Shown here: positions 1 through 11,970 of the stretch, piece after piece
Layout: each line of letters starts with the position of its first letter
How positions within the stretch are numbered: the stretch's first letter is position 1
Source: Spirodela intermedia
Taxonomy: Eukaryota; Streptophyta; Magnoliopsida; Alismatales; Araceae
Assembly (NCBI GenBank): GCA_902729315.2
Contig: LR746274.1
Coordinates: 6,197,037 to 6,261,036 of the forward strand
Direction of reading: 5' to 3'
DNA: 64,000 nt
Notes under the pieces: generated by a model
Seen by the model: only the letters and a program-made list of their open reading frames with translations
The model's database searches: none
Told to the model about the DNA's origin: nothing
Made by a program: the position numbers and the translations under genes

Positions 1-57
1 AGCCAAGTCAACAGTTTTAGCCTCTGTGGATTGGTTCGTTCGTGTGGTCTTCTGCAG

Positions 58-303
58 TCGAGGAGGAAGACCAGGGAGCCGAAGGAGGAGAAACGGGACG
101 CTTGGGGCGGCGGTGCGGAACGGCGAGCACGTTTCCGGCGTCGCCCACGTCTTCGCGTCGTTTGACGACACTTCCATCGTATGCTGCGTACTTGCTTCCC
201 TGCCGATTTGTCCTCTGTAGTGACATAATCTTCAGCCTTGTTCTGACTTGTATGTAGCATGTCACTGATCTGTCCGGAAGGGAAACTCTCGTCCGTATCA
301 CAG
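58..303 (+). pseudogene. RPS14: Ribosomal protein uS11 (RPS14) 5' fragment, frameshifted
   Basis: Two exon-like blocks encode the N-terminal third of cytosolic small-subunit protein uS11. Block 1 (58-178) follows an acceptor TCTGCAG and reads SRRKTREPKEE. An extra A in the AAAC run at about 91-94 then shifts the frame, and the block continues TLGAAVRNGEHVSGVAHVF and SFDDTSI. Block 2 (258-303) reads HVTDLSGRETLVRITG, a near-invariant uS11 stretch, between an acceptor TATGTAG and a donor GTATGG. The start codon would lie in an exon left of the window, as an intron straight after ATG would produce. The later exons (GMKVKAD onward) are not found before the convergent kinesin ends at 1008. The frameshift, unusual residues (SGVAH, FDDTS) and missing 3' exons suggest a truncated genomic duplicate rather than a retrocopy, since introns are kept. 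A single-base assembly error plus a very long intron is the alternative. Confidence 0.8.
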
Positions 304-340
304 GTATGGTTCCTACTTCCAATTTGGTAACGCCACCTTT

Positions 341-445
341 TGTTCATCTCCTCCCGTTGACCTTTTTGCATCGAGTGGATTGGAATCGTATATTCTGCTC
401 GTCAGATGATGTTCATCTCCTCCCGTTGACCTTTTTACATCGAGT
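341..445. repeat. 36-bp direct repeat, two copies 69 bp apart
   Basis: A segment beginning TGTTCATCTCCTCCCGTTGA and ending CATCGAGT occurs at 341-376 and again at 410-445 with one difference (TTTTTGCATC versus TTTTTACATC). It lies in the putative intron or flank of the uS11 relic. The remainder, 446-1007, shows no gene or element I recognise. Confidence 0.8.
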
Positions 446-1007
446 TCGAGGCATCAAGATGGGATCAACGTGGGTCTTGTGAAAAAGTCATTCGGAAAGC
501 CTCTTGTCATGATGTTATGCACGAGTCTCTTGATATCTAGCCAGCGGAGAGAGTTCTCTGGAAAGCTTTCAGTTGCAATCACTGGCGCAGTGAATCCTTG
601 TACTTGGGTAGCATAAATCTCGCCCTCATTTTCCCCGCTGAGGTTTACAATAATTCAAGTCAACGAGAATACCACTTTGGTGCTGATGTAAGTCAAACCG
701 CTGACCATGTTTCTCAACGCCACACGGAGGTCAACTGATTCCATAGCATTAGCTCTGTTGTCGCGGAGTCTTTGCTCCAAGGAATGAGTGTGAGATTATG
801 ATTATGACCATGCTGTTCTTGCCATGGTGTTTTTTTTTTTGTCTTAATTGAGTATTCATACTCTCATCACTATTGATCGGTGGCTCGCCCGCGAAAAACC
901 CTGGGAAATTTAGAGTTTCTGCGGTGGAACCCTAATCGAGCAGGATGCCATTCATCGATCCTTCAATGTTTTCCTGTGGGAATAAAATAATAAAGCCTGT
1001 TGGTCGG

Positions 1008-1724
1008 TCAACCTGAGTTGAGCTGGACGAGGGGCGAGCGTGGGATCATGGAGGGCCGCGGCTCCTTGCCGGGTTCGTAGGGATGGTTCTCCCGGAACTC
1101 CTCCAGGAGCGCCTCCAGCGGCATTGCCCGCAGGGACTCGATCTTTCCCTTGCTCGGCAGCTCCGGGTCCGACCTCACCGGGGTCTCACCGCTCGGCTCG
1201 TAGCTCTGCGGGGAGGGAGAGAAACGCTCAGGTGAGTTATAGAGAGAGAAACGCGAGGCGCTCAGTTGAGTGGGTGGATGGGAAGTAACGGGTGTGCGGG
1301 GTTTGTAGAGAGAGAGGGAGGGGAAGGAGAGATGAGGGTTTGGTCTGGGATGATGGGCACGCTCGCTCATTCTGCGAGAAAATGATAAGCTTTAATATGA
1401 AAACCCAGTAGAGAGATGATGAGCAAGTTTTTTCAGCGTGAGTGGGCAGCAAACCGAATACTTTCGGCGAAAACCCAGTAGAGAGAGAGAGGGGGCAACA
1501 AATGGAATACTTTCGGCGAAAACCCTGTTGATATAATATATGTCGAGCGAGCGAGTGAGAGAGAGCATATGGGTTTGTAGAGAGAGAGAGGGGGCAACAA
1601 GTGAAAAATTTCTGCGAAAACCCCAGTATATATACGTCGAGAGAGAGGGGGAACAATGGAAAACTTTTCGCGAATAACCCAGTAAGAGATATATATATAT
1701 ATATATATATAGATAGAGAGAGAG

Positions 1725-1756
<32 letters not shown>

Positions 1757-4700
1757 GGGGGGACGGCCACTTGCCTTGTATCTCTCCTGTAGGGCCTTCT
1801 GAGCCTCTCGACCGATTTCTGACGCCTGGGTGGCGTGCGCCTCCCGCAGACCCTCAAGCAAGCCCTCGTGGGCTGAAACAGCAGCCATTGTTCTTGACGA
1901 CGACCCCCTTCCGTGCTCCACAGCGCCTGCAGGATTTTTCTCACACCGATCAGCTCCATCTCACGATGCCTTCCCGAAAAGGGAATTTCCCGGGGCCTTC
2001 TATACTATTTTTTTTGTTCTAATTTCTAACATCTTAAATCCAATGCAAGCCAATAGACACCGCAGTGTGCTCATCAGTTCAAGTTCATTCATGGTCGGGT
2101 GGTCAACGCTGGGATCAGCTACTTACTTCCGAGGCGGCGCATGATGTCTTCACTATCATCCGTTGCATCCTCTTCAGCGGCTTTACGAGCTGAGGCGACT
2201 TCAGCAGCGTGCTGCTCGTTACTCGCGATTGCAGTTCTGAACATAAAAAGTCAACGGCAGAGCCCGAAAGAAGATGAGGCCGAGGTAGGGATTTGGGCAA
2301 AGAATATAAGCTCAAAAAAGGTAGACACGACAAGCCAAAACCTGAAAAGCCCCTCCATAGATGCCACGTGGCTACCATTCATGCTTTTGACCGACGTAAT
2401 TGTGCCTTTCCACTGGTCTGAAGCAGCTTCAACAGTGCTAACACTGTAACACTCACCCAAAAAGAAAAGGAAAAAAAAAAAAAAGAATCAGCGGAAAAAA
2501 AGAGATAATATATAGAATTCCAAAAAAATATGTACTTGGAATATATACTGGAGGCATGCGAGCAAAATTTTCTAAAAGAACCATGAAATCAAGAAAATTA
2601 TCAAAAAAAATTAAAAAACTTGTTTTGGATCTGCAACTAACTAGGAGAAATATGTTCTTGGAATATATACCGGAGGGATGTGAGTATAGTTTTCTAAATG
2701 AAGCATGAAATCAGGAAAATTATTAAAAAAAAAATTAAACTTGTTTTGGATCTGCAACGAACTAGGAAAAATATGTTCTTGGAATATATACTGGAGGGAT
2801 GTGGGTATAATTTTCTAAATGAAGCATGAAATCAGGCAAAAAAATAAAAACAGAAGAGTGTAGAAAGACATGCAACAGACCATCGCCGTAGTGCTGCTTC
2901 CATGCGACAGTGTTTGGCAGCAGAAAACTCTGCAACTTCTCTGGAATCACTCTCTGCCCCAAATGAGAGGTCCTCCCACTTCCTCTTGGCTTCATATGAA
3001 AGGCCTTTGATGGACGCCACGTGGGTGTCCAAAGATGCTTTGTTCTCCGAAGCAGCATCTCTCAGGACACCGAGCCTCACATCCACCTGCAAGGTTCCGA
3101 TCAGCTGGTCTTGCATAAACAAGCCAAATAGAAGACTGAAAAACAACATTCTGCTGCCGAATTTACCAATTCCATCTGCCGACGCATATGGGTAGACAAT
3201 AATGTAGTGACCTCTGCCAAAATCTTCTGTGTTTCAGACCTCGATTGCTCCTATTTGAGGCGTATACTCGTCAAAGAAAGTAAAAAAAATAAATGAAAGG
3301 CAAGATCTAAAGGTGACACTTGAATCAGGTACCTCAAATGCTTTCTGAAAATCGATTATATTTTTTCCTTGGACCTCATGCATCTGATTTGTCTGGTCAT
3401 GAACCTTTTGCGCTTCGTCTCCAAGTCTGTCAAGAAGTCCCAGAACAAATTCGGACATGTCCTTGGTATTTTGCATACTCTTGTTAAATCTCTGAAGAAA
3501 GATTATAATTGCCCCATCAAAACTTCAGAGCTTCAAACACGATGATACACGAAGGCAAATAAAAAAGAACTAAAAGGGTGAAGGGCAAACCTCCCTGAGC
3601 TCCTGAGCGAAAGAAGCAATCTCTCCCTGTTGATTTGACAATGATTCTTCAAGATCCTTAACTATTTTATCTGACATCACCTCTCCGGAAGATAGAAGCT
3701 GGTGCCACGGCGAAAAGAGTTCAAAACAATTGACCACAGCAGTTAAAAATCATAAAATATTTCCAGAATCCACTGCTAGGCCGCTGCAATTATCTTCCAC
3801 ACCCATATCTTCCCCCACTCCCGTCCTAAACAAGACGCTTGCCACACAGCCCCAAGATGTAATCGACGGCTATAATTGAGCAGAAAAACACAAAATAATC
3901 ACTAGCTTGGACATTGAGCTTTATGCCCACGTGCCTGATCCCGTGTCCTCAACCTTGACTGCTATTAACGTAGTTTACAGTAAACTGTATGCCAAAAGAT
4001 ATGAATGATTAAATGCAAGGAAGAGAAGTCGGTCGCTTACTTCCTCAAGAGAGCCATAGTTTGTGGAAGCTACTGAAGACATCTGTTCTAGACTGCCATT
4101 CATGCTTGACTTGTGCAATCGGACAATATTTTGAGCTGCTTCAATGTGAGAAATATACAAAGTCCTCGAAGATAATACTTTCTTCTTCAGCTCTTCTAAC
4201 GACTGCATTTAAGAATTTCATAATTCCGTGAGGCAGATGTTCAATTGGAAGGGATGTAATCAAAATGACTAAAACTGTTACAGGTTCAACCTTATCCTGG
4301 AATTCTACGCAAGATTGGCACAGCTCCTCTACGTGCTTGAGTTGTTCTTTTTGACGAGCTATAAAAGAAAACACGGTGCTACAGAGAGCACTTGTCTTCT
4401 CTGAAAGATAAACTTGAAAATTGTGCACAACCGACTTATTTGCAGCGCTCAGATTGTCTTCCCTATCTGCAGGATCACATGATCCAGTGGTCCAATTAAT
4501 GAGAAATATTGATTTTTACATTGGGGGTCTCAAAAGGCAATACACTTCACAATGGGAAAAGAATGGGTGATTACCGATCTTAGAATACAGTGAGGCATTC
4601 TCTCGATTCAACTTTTCCAAGTCAGATTGCAGAACACAAGCTTGATGGACCAACGCATTTTCTTATTCAACATAAAGGAAGGTTAGAATTTAAGATTGAA

Positions 4701-7700
4701 ATTTCAGTGGATAAGCCATAAAATTATACGGACCTGCCTTCTTCTGCTCAGATATTATAAAATCTTTCTCCTTCAAGGCATATTGGCATTGTTTCAGATC
4801 TTCCCTTGTGTTACCAAGCAACTTACTGGTATAATCAAGACTTTTCTGCACATGTCATACCGATAAATAGCCAGTGTTTGCTATTAACAATTCAATAAGA
4901 CAGATGCAACATTATGGCGAAGACTACCTCTGTTGCTTCTAGCTTTTTACTCAGATCGGAACATTGGTGCAACTGAGCATTATACTCCTCTTGCAGGTCA
5001 TCTATTTTCTGTGCAATAACCACATGTAAGAAAACTGATTTGAAAACAGGATATTTAATTAGTTCTAAAATGCATACCACTATCTCTCTAGAGCACACGG
5101 TTGGAAAAACTACATCACCTTTTGATTTGTTTCCAAAACGACGCCCATCTGCTCAATCTGATCAGCCATTGCCTAGAACATTAAAAAAAGAATTTTGAGC
5201 GGACTATTCGAACAATCGAATTTACGTTCATGTTTACATTCAGTAAACATTATAAGCAGCAAATCCATTACTGGTCAGAAAAAAATGTGTGGCTTACGAT
5301 AAAATTAACAGAAAACACTGTTCACATCGTTGAAATATTTGTTTCATACAATCACATACCTTTCTTTCAGACTCTTCTTGATAGTAACGTTCTTTTGGAA
5401 TGTAAACTCCAACCTTTTCACGAGCAGCATAGACTTCTGGTATTGTTAAGCTTCTTTAAGTAGAGCGCATAGAGATAAATGATTCACAAAAACGCAACCC
5501 AGCTCATTCAAAGCATAATTTCCCAAGCAAACAAGAAAAAACCCTACAAATGAATAATATTTTACCAGCTTTAAGACGCTCAATTTCCCCATATAAGTCC
5601 TTGATCAGTGTAGATTTCATCATTTTTTGGTTCACCTACAGGTATAAACAATTCAGGCAAGGTTTATCAATAATGTTTCGCAAGCCAGTGGGTTGAGTTC
5701 AGGAATTGATCAACATAAATAATGTTTTCTATTTTATCATGTCACACATTATACCACATACTGAGTTCAGGGGGGAATGATATTGACGAATTTGGATACA
5801 ATACTGACGTTATATCAGTAATACACGAGTATTTGATTAGAAAAAAATGTTTTTATAAGAATGTGTGAAATTAATTCTGACAGGAACTCAATATTAATAG
5901 TTAAATCTTTGAAACTAATCTCGATAAAAGGAGAAGAAACGCTGGAAAGGAATTGCCGATACTTCAATAAAGAAAATCAGTGCTAAATTACACTTCCTGA
6001 ACTATTTAATACAGTGGTGGAATGTACTAAAAGTAAATGTTTTTGGTTCTATTTAACACGGCGTTGGAATCACCACTACAAAAAGACAGCCATGTGAGAT
6101 AGCCTAAGCTCTTATTTGCATTTATACTTATTAAAGAACAAAGTGGCCACCGAACTTTATTGATAAAAAAGGTAACATTAAATGAAATTATAACACGAGG
6201 TTATCCAGTCAGTAACATACCTCTGGTCGATTCTTTATATTTTTTGCTCTGTGAGCATAGTCCAATGTACTAAGAGTCTCCTCAAGACAGTGAACAGATG
6301 GAGAAACAGTTGCAATGATGCATGTCTTAGTTCTCCCACCAAGCGAATCACGAAGCAAGCGAGTAAGCTTGCTGTCTCTGTACGGAAATAACTAAAAATT
6401 ATACATAAAAAGAGAAAAAAGTAGAAAACAGGCAAATAACAATCAAGTGGTGTGTTAAAACAGAAAACCTATATGGAATATGCCCAAGATGCTCAACCAA
6501 GGCAGTGATGACACGGCCTAAAGTAAGCAAACTCTTATTAATTTCTCCAGCCTCCCTTGCACGGCCCTAAAATTTACCAATAAACAGCATGAACAGATGT
6601 AAACTGCGAATTTCCAAGAAAAATTCACAACAGCCGTTATCATTCCTAGATGCTGGCATCAACACAAAGGCAAACCTCCACCAAATGATACAATGAATAA
6701 GTAAAATCGAAAAAACGAACGTAAATAATGCACAGTACCTCCCTGGCACCGGAACGAGAAATATTCTCAGACCCAGCGAGGTCAACAAGATTTAACTTCC
6801 CACATTTTATTAGCTCTTCACCTTCTGGAGTTGCCTCCTTGATATGGATAGTGATAGAGAAGAGCGAGTGAGAGCGACTGGTCGAGAAAAAAAAACTAAT
6901 GTCAAAAAATGGAGAAGAAGATATGCACAAAGTTGAAAATGGAGTAGCAGATTCACAAAAACAACCTGGATTGCTTGTTCAGCAAGGTCTCTGCAGTTCG
7001 ACGTTTTGTAGAGCCCCTTTCTAGAAGAGTGAAAATTTCTCCTGCGCTTGTGACAATCTCTTCTTCAAGACCTCGTACAAGAACACCTCCTTTCCCATCT
7101 TCCATTAGAGGCAAAGACTTTTTTTGCTTCTCGTCCAAAGTAACTTTTGAAAGTTCTTCAGGAGCTAGCAAATCAGTGATTTCCTCATTATACAACTCAA
7201 GGAATGTAACCTTCACGCTATATTCAGCATTTTGGCTTTCTAAAGTGTCAAATATCTGTTTGACAGCTCTCGGTATTACGCCAGCATTGGGTGGTAATTG
7301 ACCATTAGGCGCACTCTGCCAACACCAAGTTAACACCAGTGACGTTCAATGTGATAATCTAGCAACGGGAACCATTATCGCTACGTTCTTTGTCTGCAAC
7401 AGGATGACGCAGGTAAAACTAAAAATGAATCAATCTTTGTCGAAAAAAAATAAAATCACCTTTGCCCTTTTACATTCCCCTTCCATCGTGTATGTTTTTC
7501 CTGTGCCAGTTTGACCATAAGCAAAGATGGTGCAATTAAACCCCTCTAACACCTCATTAACGATTGGAATGATAGCTTGGTCGTATAAGTCCTTTTGGAT
7601 AGCAGAAGGACCAAATACCTGCATAGGCACAAAATTAATCGAACTTTTAAACTTCTTTCGTGAAAAGGTTGTGTTAAGCATGCGTTCTGTTACATCTAAT

Positions 7701-9364
7701 GAAAATAAAGGGCAAGGCAGCTGAACAACTTCTCGCTCATATTTAGGGACAAAGTAAAACAAAGAAGTATGACTCATTCATCAAGAGAACTGCCCAGTAT
7801 CAAGACTGGTGAAGAGAGAGCATTCAGTGTACCTTTTAAAATTTAGAAGTCGAAGTTAGAACAAACATTAAGTTAAATGAATATCTAAAATACCCTCCAT
7901 ACTTGAACCAGATTCCTTCTAGCTATCTCAAGTCATGATAAGCTGATATTCGTGCTTAAAAAAATTTCTACGCAGTCACCTTCAAACTAAAACACCCTCC
8001 ATACTTTAAACATCAGCCCGGTTGACTTTGCTTACATTCACAATTTATTTTATTTTATTCCCATTCCTTGTTATGATCAAGTCAACGGATTCGGATCACT
8101 AGAAACATCAAAAAAGGCAAACTAACTGTAAAAGAGATTCTAAGGTCTCAGGATCTGTTAAAAGCTTGCATACAATGTGGTTTTATCTCGTATGATTGTT
8201 TTGTAATCAGCTTCCGAAGCACATTTATTTTAAAATCTCGTCACGTTGACCAAATTCATGCCCAATCTGCATGACATTTCATGGACCACGATATAAATTA
8301 GACAAATGACAAGACCACTCCGGTTAGAACACGAATGTAACTGGATTAATTCTAGATTCTGAAAAGTCCCCTCGGCATGCCATGTTCAATGCTTATCACT
8401 CCGTCCACGGTGGATTTGAAAAGGACTAACCAAAGGTGCTTATCTATTCAATTCCCCTTACTACAGGCAAAATAACCTTGGTGATCGACAGATTTGCATA
8501 TGATTGACGAAGTACAACAAAGCATGCCGCAGACAGATGTAAGTAGCAGATATGCCAATTTTAATCGAGAATTCCTCTCTTAATGGCCATATTGAGGTTC
8601 CCGGGGGAAATTATTTTCTTTCGAAAATACCCTCCAATAATTTTTTAGCTAGAAATATATGAGATGAAACTATACCAAACTGTCGATAAAAAATGTGGAC
8701 TAAAATGCTCGGGATAACACGGATGTTTGAGAATTTCACCGACTTGCTATGGTCTTGAATTTCGTTAGCTTACTTAGTTTCACGTTGCCAATGAGAACAG
8801 AAATTTAAGTACTTCTCAATTCAACATGCGGAATCCTCTAAGATACTGTTAAATATCGTACGAATGGCCCAAACAAAATAGAACGAATGAATCCAATCGC
8901 GCAGCGAAAGGAGAGGAGAAAACAACAGATACAAGGAAGTTAAAAGGAGACCAACCTTATCGAAGGTGAAAACCCTGTCAATCTGCTTCCCCGCTATGGT
9001 CTGCCTGACTGCAACCTCTCTCTGGAGGTCATTGCATGTCAACACCTGCGGTGCGTTACTCCGCAACTCGTCATCGCTGATCGGCCTGCGTAAAATGAAA
9101 ACAAAAGAGAACCCAGGATTCGCTGATTAAGACTTCCACGCGTAAAGAAACAACACGGACATTGGCACATTTCAGAGATACGATCCAGCTCAGCCAATGG
9201 CAACCCCAAATTTGGGCAAAATGGCAACCGGAAGCCCGCCCGGAGAACTCATCTGACGGTGGAGGTGATGTGAGAAATCTAAATCTATCCCGCTATTATT
9301 ACCTGCAACGGAGGAGGACCTGCACATTCACCGCCTTCTCTTTATCTTGGCGACACGACGCCAT
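1008..9364 (-). CDS. KIN5: Kinesin-5 (BimC/Eg5 type) mitotic motor, 23 exons, about 1010 aa
   Basis: Plus-end motor that crosslinks and slides antiparallel spindle and phragmoplast microtubules as a tetramer. Exons, high to low: 9364-9303, 9085-8956, 7618-7460, 7315-6966, 6877-6739, 6566-6469, 6377-6221, 5635-5566, 5436-5360, 5172-5119, 5008-4928, 4845-4734, 4661-4575, 4466-4291, 4202-4041, 3698-3591, 3491-3333, 3250-3167, 3086-2881, 2443-2342, 2236-2127, 1926-1775, 1205-1008. Phases join into one open frame of about 3033 nt. Motor domain about 13-360: P-loop GQTGTGKT (99-106), switch I SSRSHS (233-238), switch II DLAGSE (266-271), neck region [15 protein letters not shown], then stalk coiled coil. 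The C-terminus keeps the plant kinesin-5 blocks [20 protein letters not shown] and RSPLVQLN. The N-terminus before the motor is short ([15 protein letters not shown]) for plant members, so an upstream start is possible. The last intron appears to use a GC donor. Confidence 0.95.
1395..1770. repeat. Degenerate minisatellite plus GA/TA microsatellites in last kinesin intron
   Basis: Within the final intron, about five imperfect copies of a roughly 50-70 bp unit follow each other. Each carries a core like GCGAAAACCCAGTA, then a GA run, then GGGGGCAACAA (for example near 1406, 1470, 1520, 1618 and 1670). They are followed by an (AT)n run at about 1688-1711 and GA runs to 1757. The ORFs read through this block are artefacts of the repeat. 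Confidence 0.75.
2529..2840. repeat. About 121-bp tandem repeat, 2.6 copies, in a kinesin intron
   Basis: The phrase TATGT(A/T)CTTGGAATATATAC recurs at 2529, 2651 and 2772, each followed by GGAGG, a TTTTCTAAA box, CATGAAATCA and, in the first two copies, ACTTGTTTTGGATCTGCAAC. The period is 121-122 bp. It lies in the AT-rich intron between the exons at 3086-2881 and 2443-2342. Confidence 0.85.
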
Positions 9365-9944
9365 CTCGAACGTCGCGGCGCCGCCGAGTATGGGAAATCG
9401 GATGAACAGAACAGCTTCTGAATCGAGCCGCAGTGCACACCACCGGTTCTCTCCCCCCCTTTTCTCCCTCTCTCTCTCTCTCTCTCTCTCGGTCTCTCGG
9501 GAAGGGCGGGACTACGAAACGCAAATTTTGAATTCTAATCTCCCATACCGCGAGTAGTGACGTGGGATAATCATGTCCGTCAGATTGGCACGACCAGCCA
9601 AGGTGATATAGATCGACTGCAGATCATCAGTTGCTCCAACACTCGCTTAGATGAAACTTATTCAACCCAGGTCAGCATGACGCAAGAATAAGTCCGTTGG
9701 CCTTGACGTTGTGAGAAACGTCACGGCAAGTCACATGGCGGCTGCACAAGTCAACATTAAACACCGCCGACGAGTGACAGGACCGTAGATTTAAGTTTTT
9801 GCGAAGAATATAATTCGGTAAAAATAGAGGACAGTAATCGTATAATATGTGATGACGTGGACACAGTCTAGACTCGCTTCCCCAATTCTCCTCCCTCTCT
9901 CTATCTCTCTCTCGCTCGCTCGCTCGCTCGCTCGCTCGTTCGGC
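9365..9944. promoter_or_regulatory. Shared 580-bp head-to-head promoter region
   Basis: This is the whole space between the start codons of the kinesin-5 gene (minus strand) and the acyltransferase-like gene (plus strand), so both leaders and core promoters must lie here. It contains a (CT)n run at about 9467-9491 on the kinesin side and CT followed by (CTCG)n at about 9894-9940 directly before the acyltransferase start. CT-rich leaders of this kind are common in plant core promoters. I see no convincing TATA box for the kinesin; an AT-rich stretch near 9835-9850 could serve the plus-strand gene. Confidence 0.55.
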
Positions 9945-10710
9945 ATGGATGCGCAGGAGATGGAGAAGGAGAGGGAGCTCGGGGGGACGGAGAAGAGCTG
10001 GTGCAAGGCGGTGCCGGGAGGGACCGGCATCATGGTCGTCGCCGTAGCCATCTCCAGGCCTATCGAGCTCTCCTTTCTCCGAACGGCGCTGCAGAAGCTC
10101 CAGGACTCCAATCAGATTCTCCGCGCCAAGCTTCCTCTCCAGAGAGGCGTCGAGTCCTTCACCATCTCCCTCGCTCCCTACGTCGAGATCGAGTCCTTCG
10201 ACGCCGTAGAGACCTCCGAGATCCTCAGCCGCCGGATCGGCGCCTCCGGAGAGGTTTCCCCTTTCGAGCGCCTCGTCGAGCACGATCTCAATCGGAATCC
10301 GTGGGCCGTACAGGCGGGATCCTCTGCAGCGGCGCCGGCGCCGGTCTTCTTTGCGGCGACGTACGCGGTGCCGGAGTCCGAGACGACGATCGTCTCCCTC
10401 CGGCTGCACTCGGCAGTATGCGACCGTACGACGAGTTCCTCCGTCCTCTGGTGGCTCCTGGGGCTCTTGGCGGAGATCGAGGACGGCGACGGTGGCGAGA
10501 GGACGGCTCATCCGGGGATCGAGGAGATGACGATAATGGCGACCGCCGGGAAGCCTTTCTGGGCGCGGGGCCGGGACATCCTCGGCTACTCCTTTAACTT
10601 CACGAGGTCCGCCTGCCTCCCCTTCCAAAACACCGCCTTGCCTAGGTCGTCGGCGATTGCCAGGATGGTGCTGACTGCCGCGGAAACCTCCGACCTTCTC
10701 TCCGTCAGTG

Positions 10711-10742
<32 letters not shown>

Positions 10743-11674
10743 CGCTCTCGTGTGGCAGCGTGAATTTTCCGTGGATTTGTGGATCATATTCAACGAATAC
10801 GTTTTTTTCGGAAATTGCTGTTGATAAATATCTGATATAATTAATTAGATCTTGCCTTACAACAAACGTAACGAGATTTTCGTAACATTATTCGAACAGA
10901 GATTGGAATGATTTTAAAATATGATTACATTTGTTGTTGTTTCATTCTGATCCTCTTCCCGACCGCGCAGGCCTGCAAATCTAGAGGCGTGAAGCTCTGC
11001 GGGGTCCTAACGGCCGCCATGCTGCTCGCGGCCCTCTCTTCCAAGCACCTCCCCGCCGGCCGTTCGGAGTCCTACACAGTCATCACCATGATCGACTGTC
11101 GGAAGTTCCTCGACCCCAAGCTGGACAGCCTCGACCTCGGTATGACGATTTCAAACGTCCTCTTCGAAGCCGGAGATGGCGGACGGATCGAGATCCTGAC
11201 ACGAATCCATCTTCGATCCTCTCCTGTTGGTCAGGCTTCTACAACTCCGCGATACAGAACGCCTACAGCGTCCGCGAGGGCGAAGATCTCTGGGAGGTGG
11301 CCGACAGATGCCACGGCTCCCTCTCCAAGGCGATCGACGGCAACAGGCACATAACCGACATGGCGGACCTTAACCTGCTCATGCGCAAGGCCATCGACAA
11401 CCCGATCCTCACGCCGTCGTCCTCCATGAGGACCGCTCTCCTCTCCGTCTTCGAGGAGACCGTCGTCTACGAACCCTGCCATATCTACCGCCGCGCCGGC
11501 GTCGAGGAATTCATCGCGTGCTCCTCCGTCCATGGGGTGGGGCCCTCCGTCGCCGTCTTCGACTCCATCCGCGACGGCCAGCTCCAGTGCGATTGCCTCT
11601 ACCCCACCCCGCTCCACTCCCGGGAGCAGATCCAGGCGCTGGTGGACCACGCGAAGAGCATCCTTGTGGGGTAG
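9945..11674 (+). CDS. Condensation/acyltransferase-superfamily protein (CoA-dependent acyltransferase fold), 455 aa
   Basis: Three exons, 9945-10703, 10971-11139 and 11235-11674, join with correct phase (253 codons, then 56 plus one base, then the rest); the 95-bp second intron has clean GTATGA and GGTCAG borders. The architecture resembles plant condensation-domain proteins related to BAHD and NRPS condensation enzymes: an N-terminal half with SNQILRAKL-like packing, the candidate catalytic segment RLHSAVCDRTT, and a C-terminal half beginning ACKSRGVKLCGVLTAAMLLA (acceptor-channel type). The catalytic histidine motif of the superfamily is HxxxD; here the only match is H155-x4-D160, one residue longer, so activity is uncertain. 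No signal peptide or membrane segment is visible. The substrate cannot be told from sequence. It is divergently paired with the kinesin-5 gene. The long open frame on the opposite strand is a shadow of its GC-rich codon use. Confidence 0.75.
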
Positions 11675-11711
11675 GATCGGCGTTGCAGAGCATCTCCGAG
11701 CTCCATGATCC

Positions 11712-11970
11712 TCTCCGTGGATCCCATATACGGTAGAAATATTCATCTCATCATTTTTCTTCCAAAAACTGTCCGATCGGAGCTTCATGATCGATCGCTC
11801 GCCCTTCCATGGATCCCATATACTGCAACAGTAATCATCTTGCCAATATTCTTCCAAAAGCTGTTGGATCGGAGCTTCAGGATCGATTGATCTCCCTTCC
11901 TTAGATCTTACATACTGTAACAGTATACATCTCGTCATTGTTCTTCCGAAAACTGTTGGATCGGCGGTTC
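11712..11970. repeat. 92-bp tandem repeat, 2.8 copies, downstream of the acyltransferase gene
   Basis: Units start at about 11712, 11804 and 11896. Each carries GGATCCCATATAC or a close variant, a CAACAGTA-like box, TTCTTCC(A/G)AAA(A/G)CTG and GATCGGAGCTTCA(G/T)GATCGAT. The third copy ends early in GGATCGGCGGTTC. The array starts 38 bp after the stop codon, so it probably forms part of the 3' UTR. Confidence 0.85.

Noticed and set aside
1237-1959. 240-codon minus-strand frame
   Set aside because: Reads through the repeat-filled last intron of kinesin-5; only the part at 1775-1926 is exonic, and in another frame.
9672-10793. Longest open frame in the window (373 codons, minus strand)
   Set aside because: It is the antisense shadow of the GC-rich acyltransferase first exon and its CT-repeat flanks; the composition is Arg/Gly/Glu-rich with no domain.
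11712-11970. CRISPR-like array
   Set aside because: Units are 92-bp imperfect tandem copies without unique spacers, in a plant nuclear genome.
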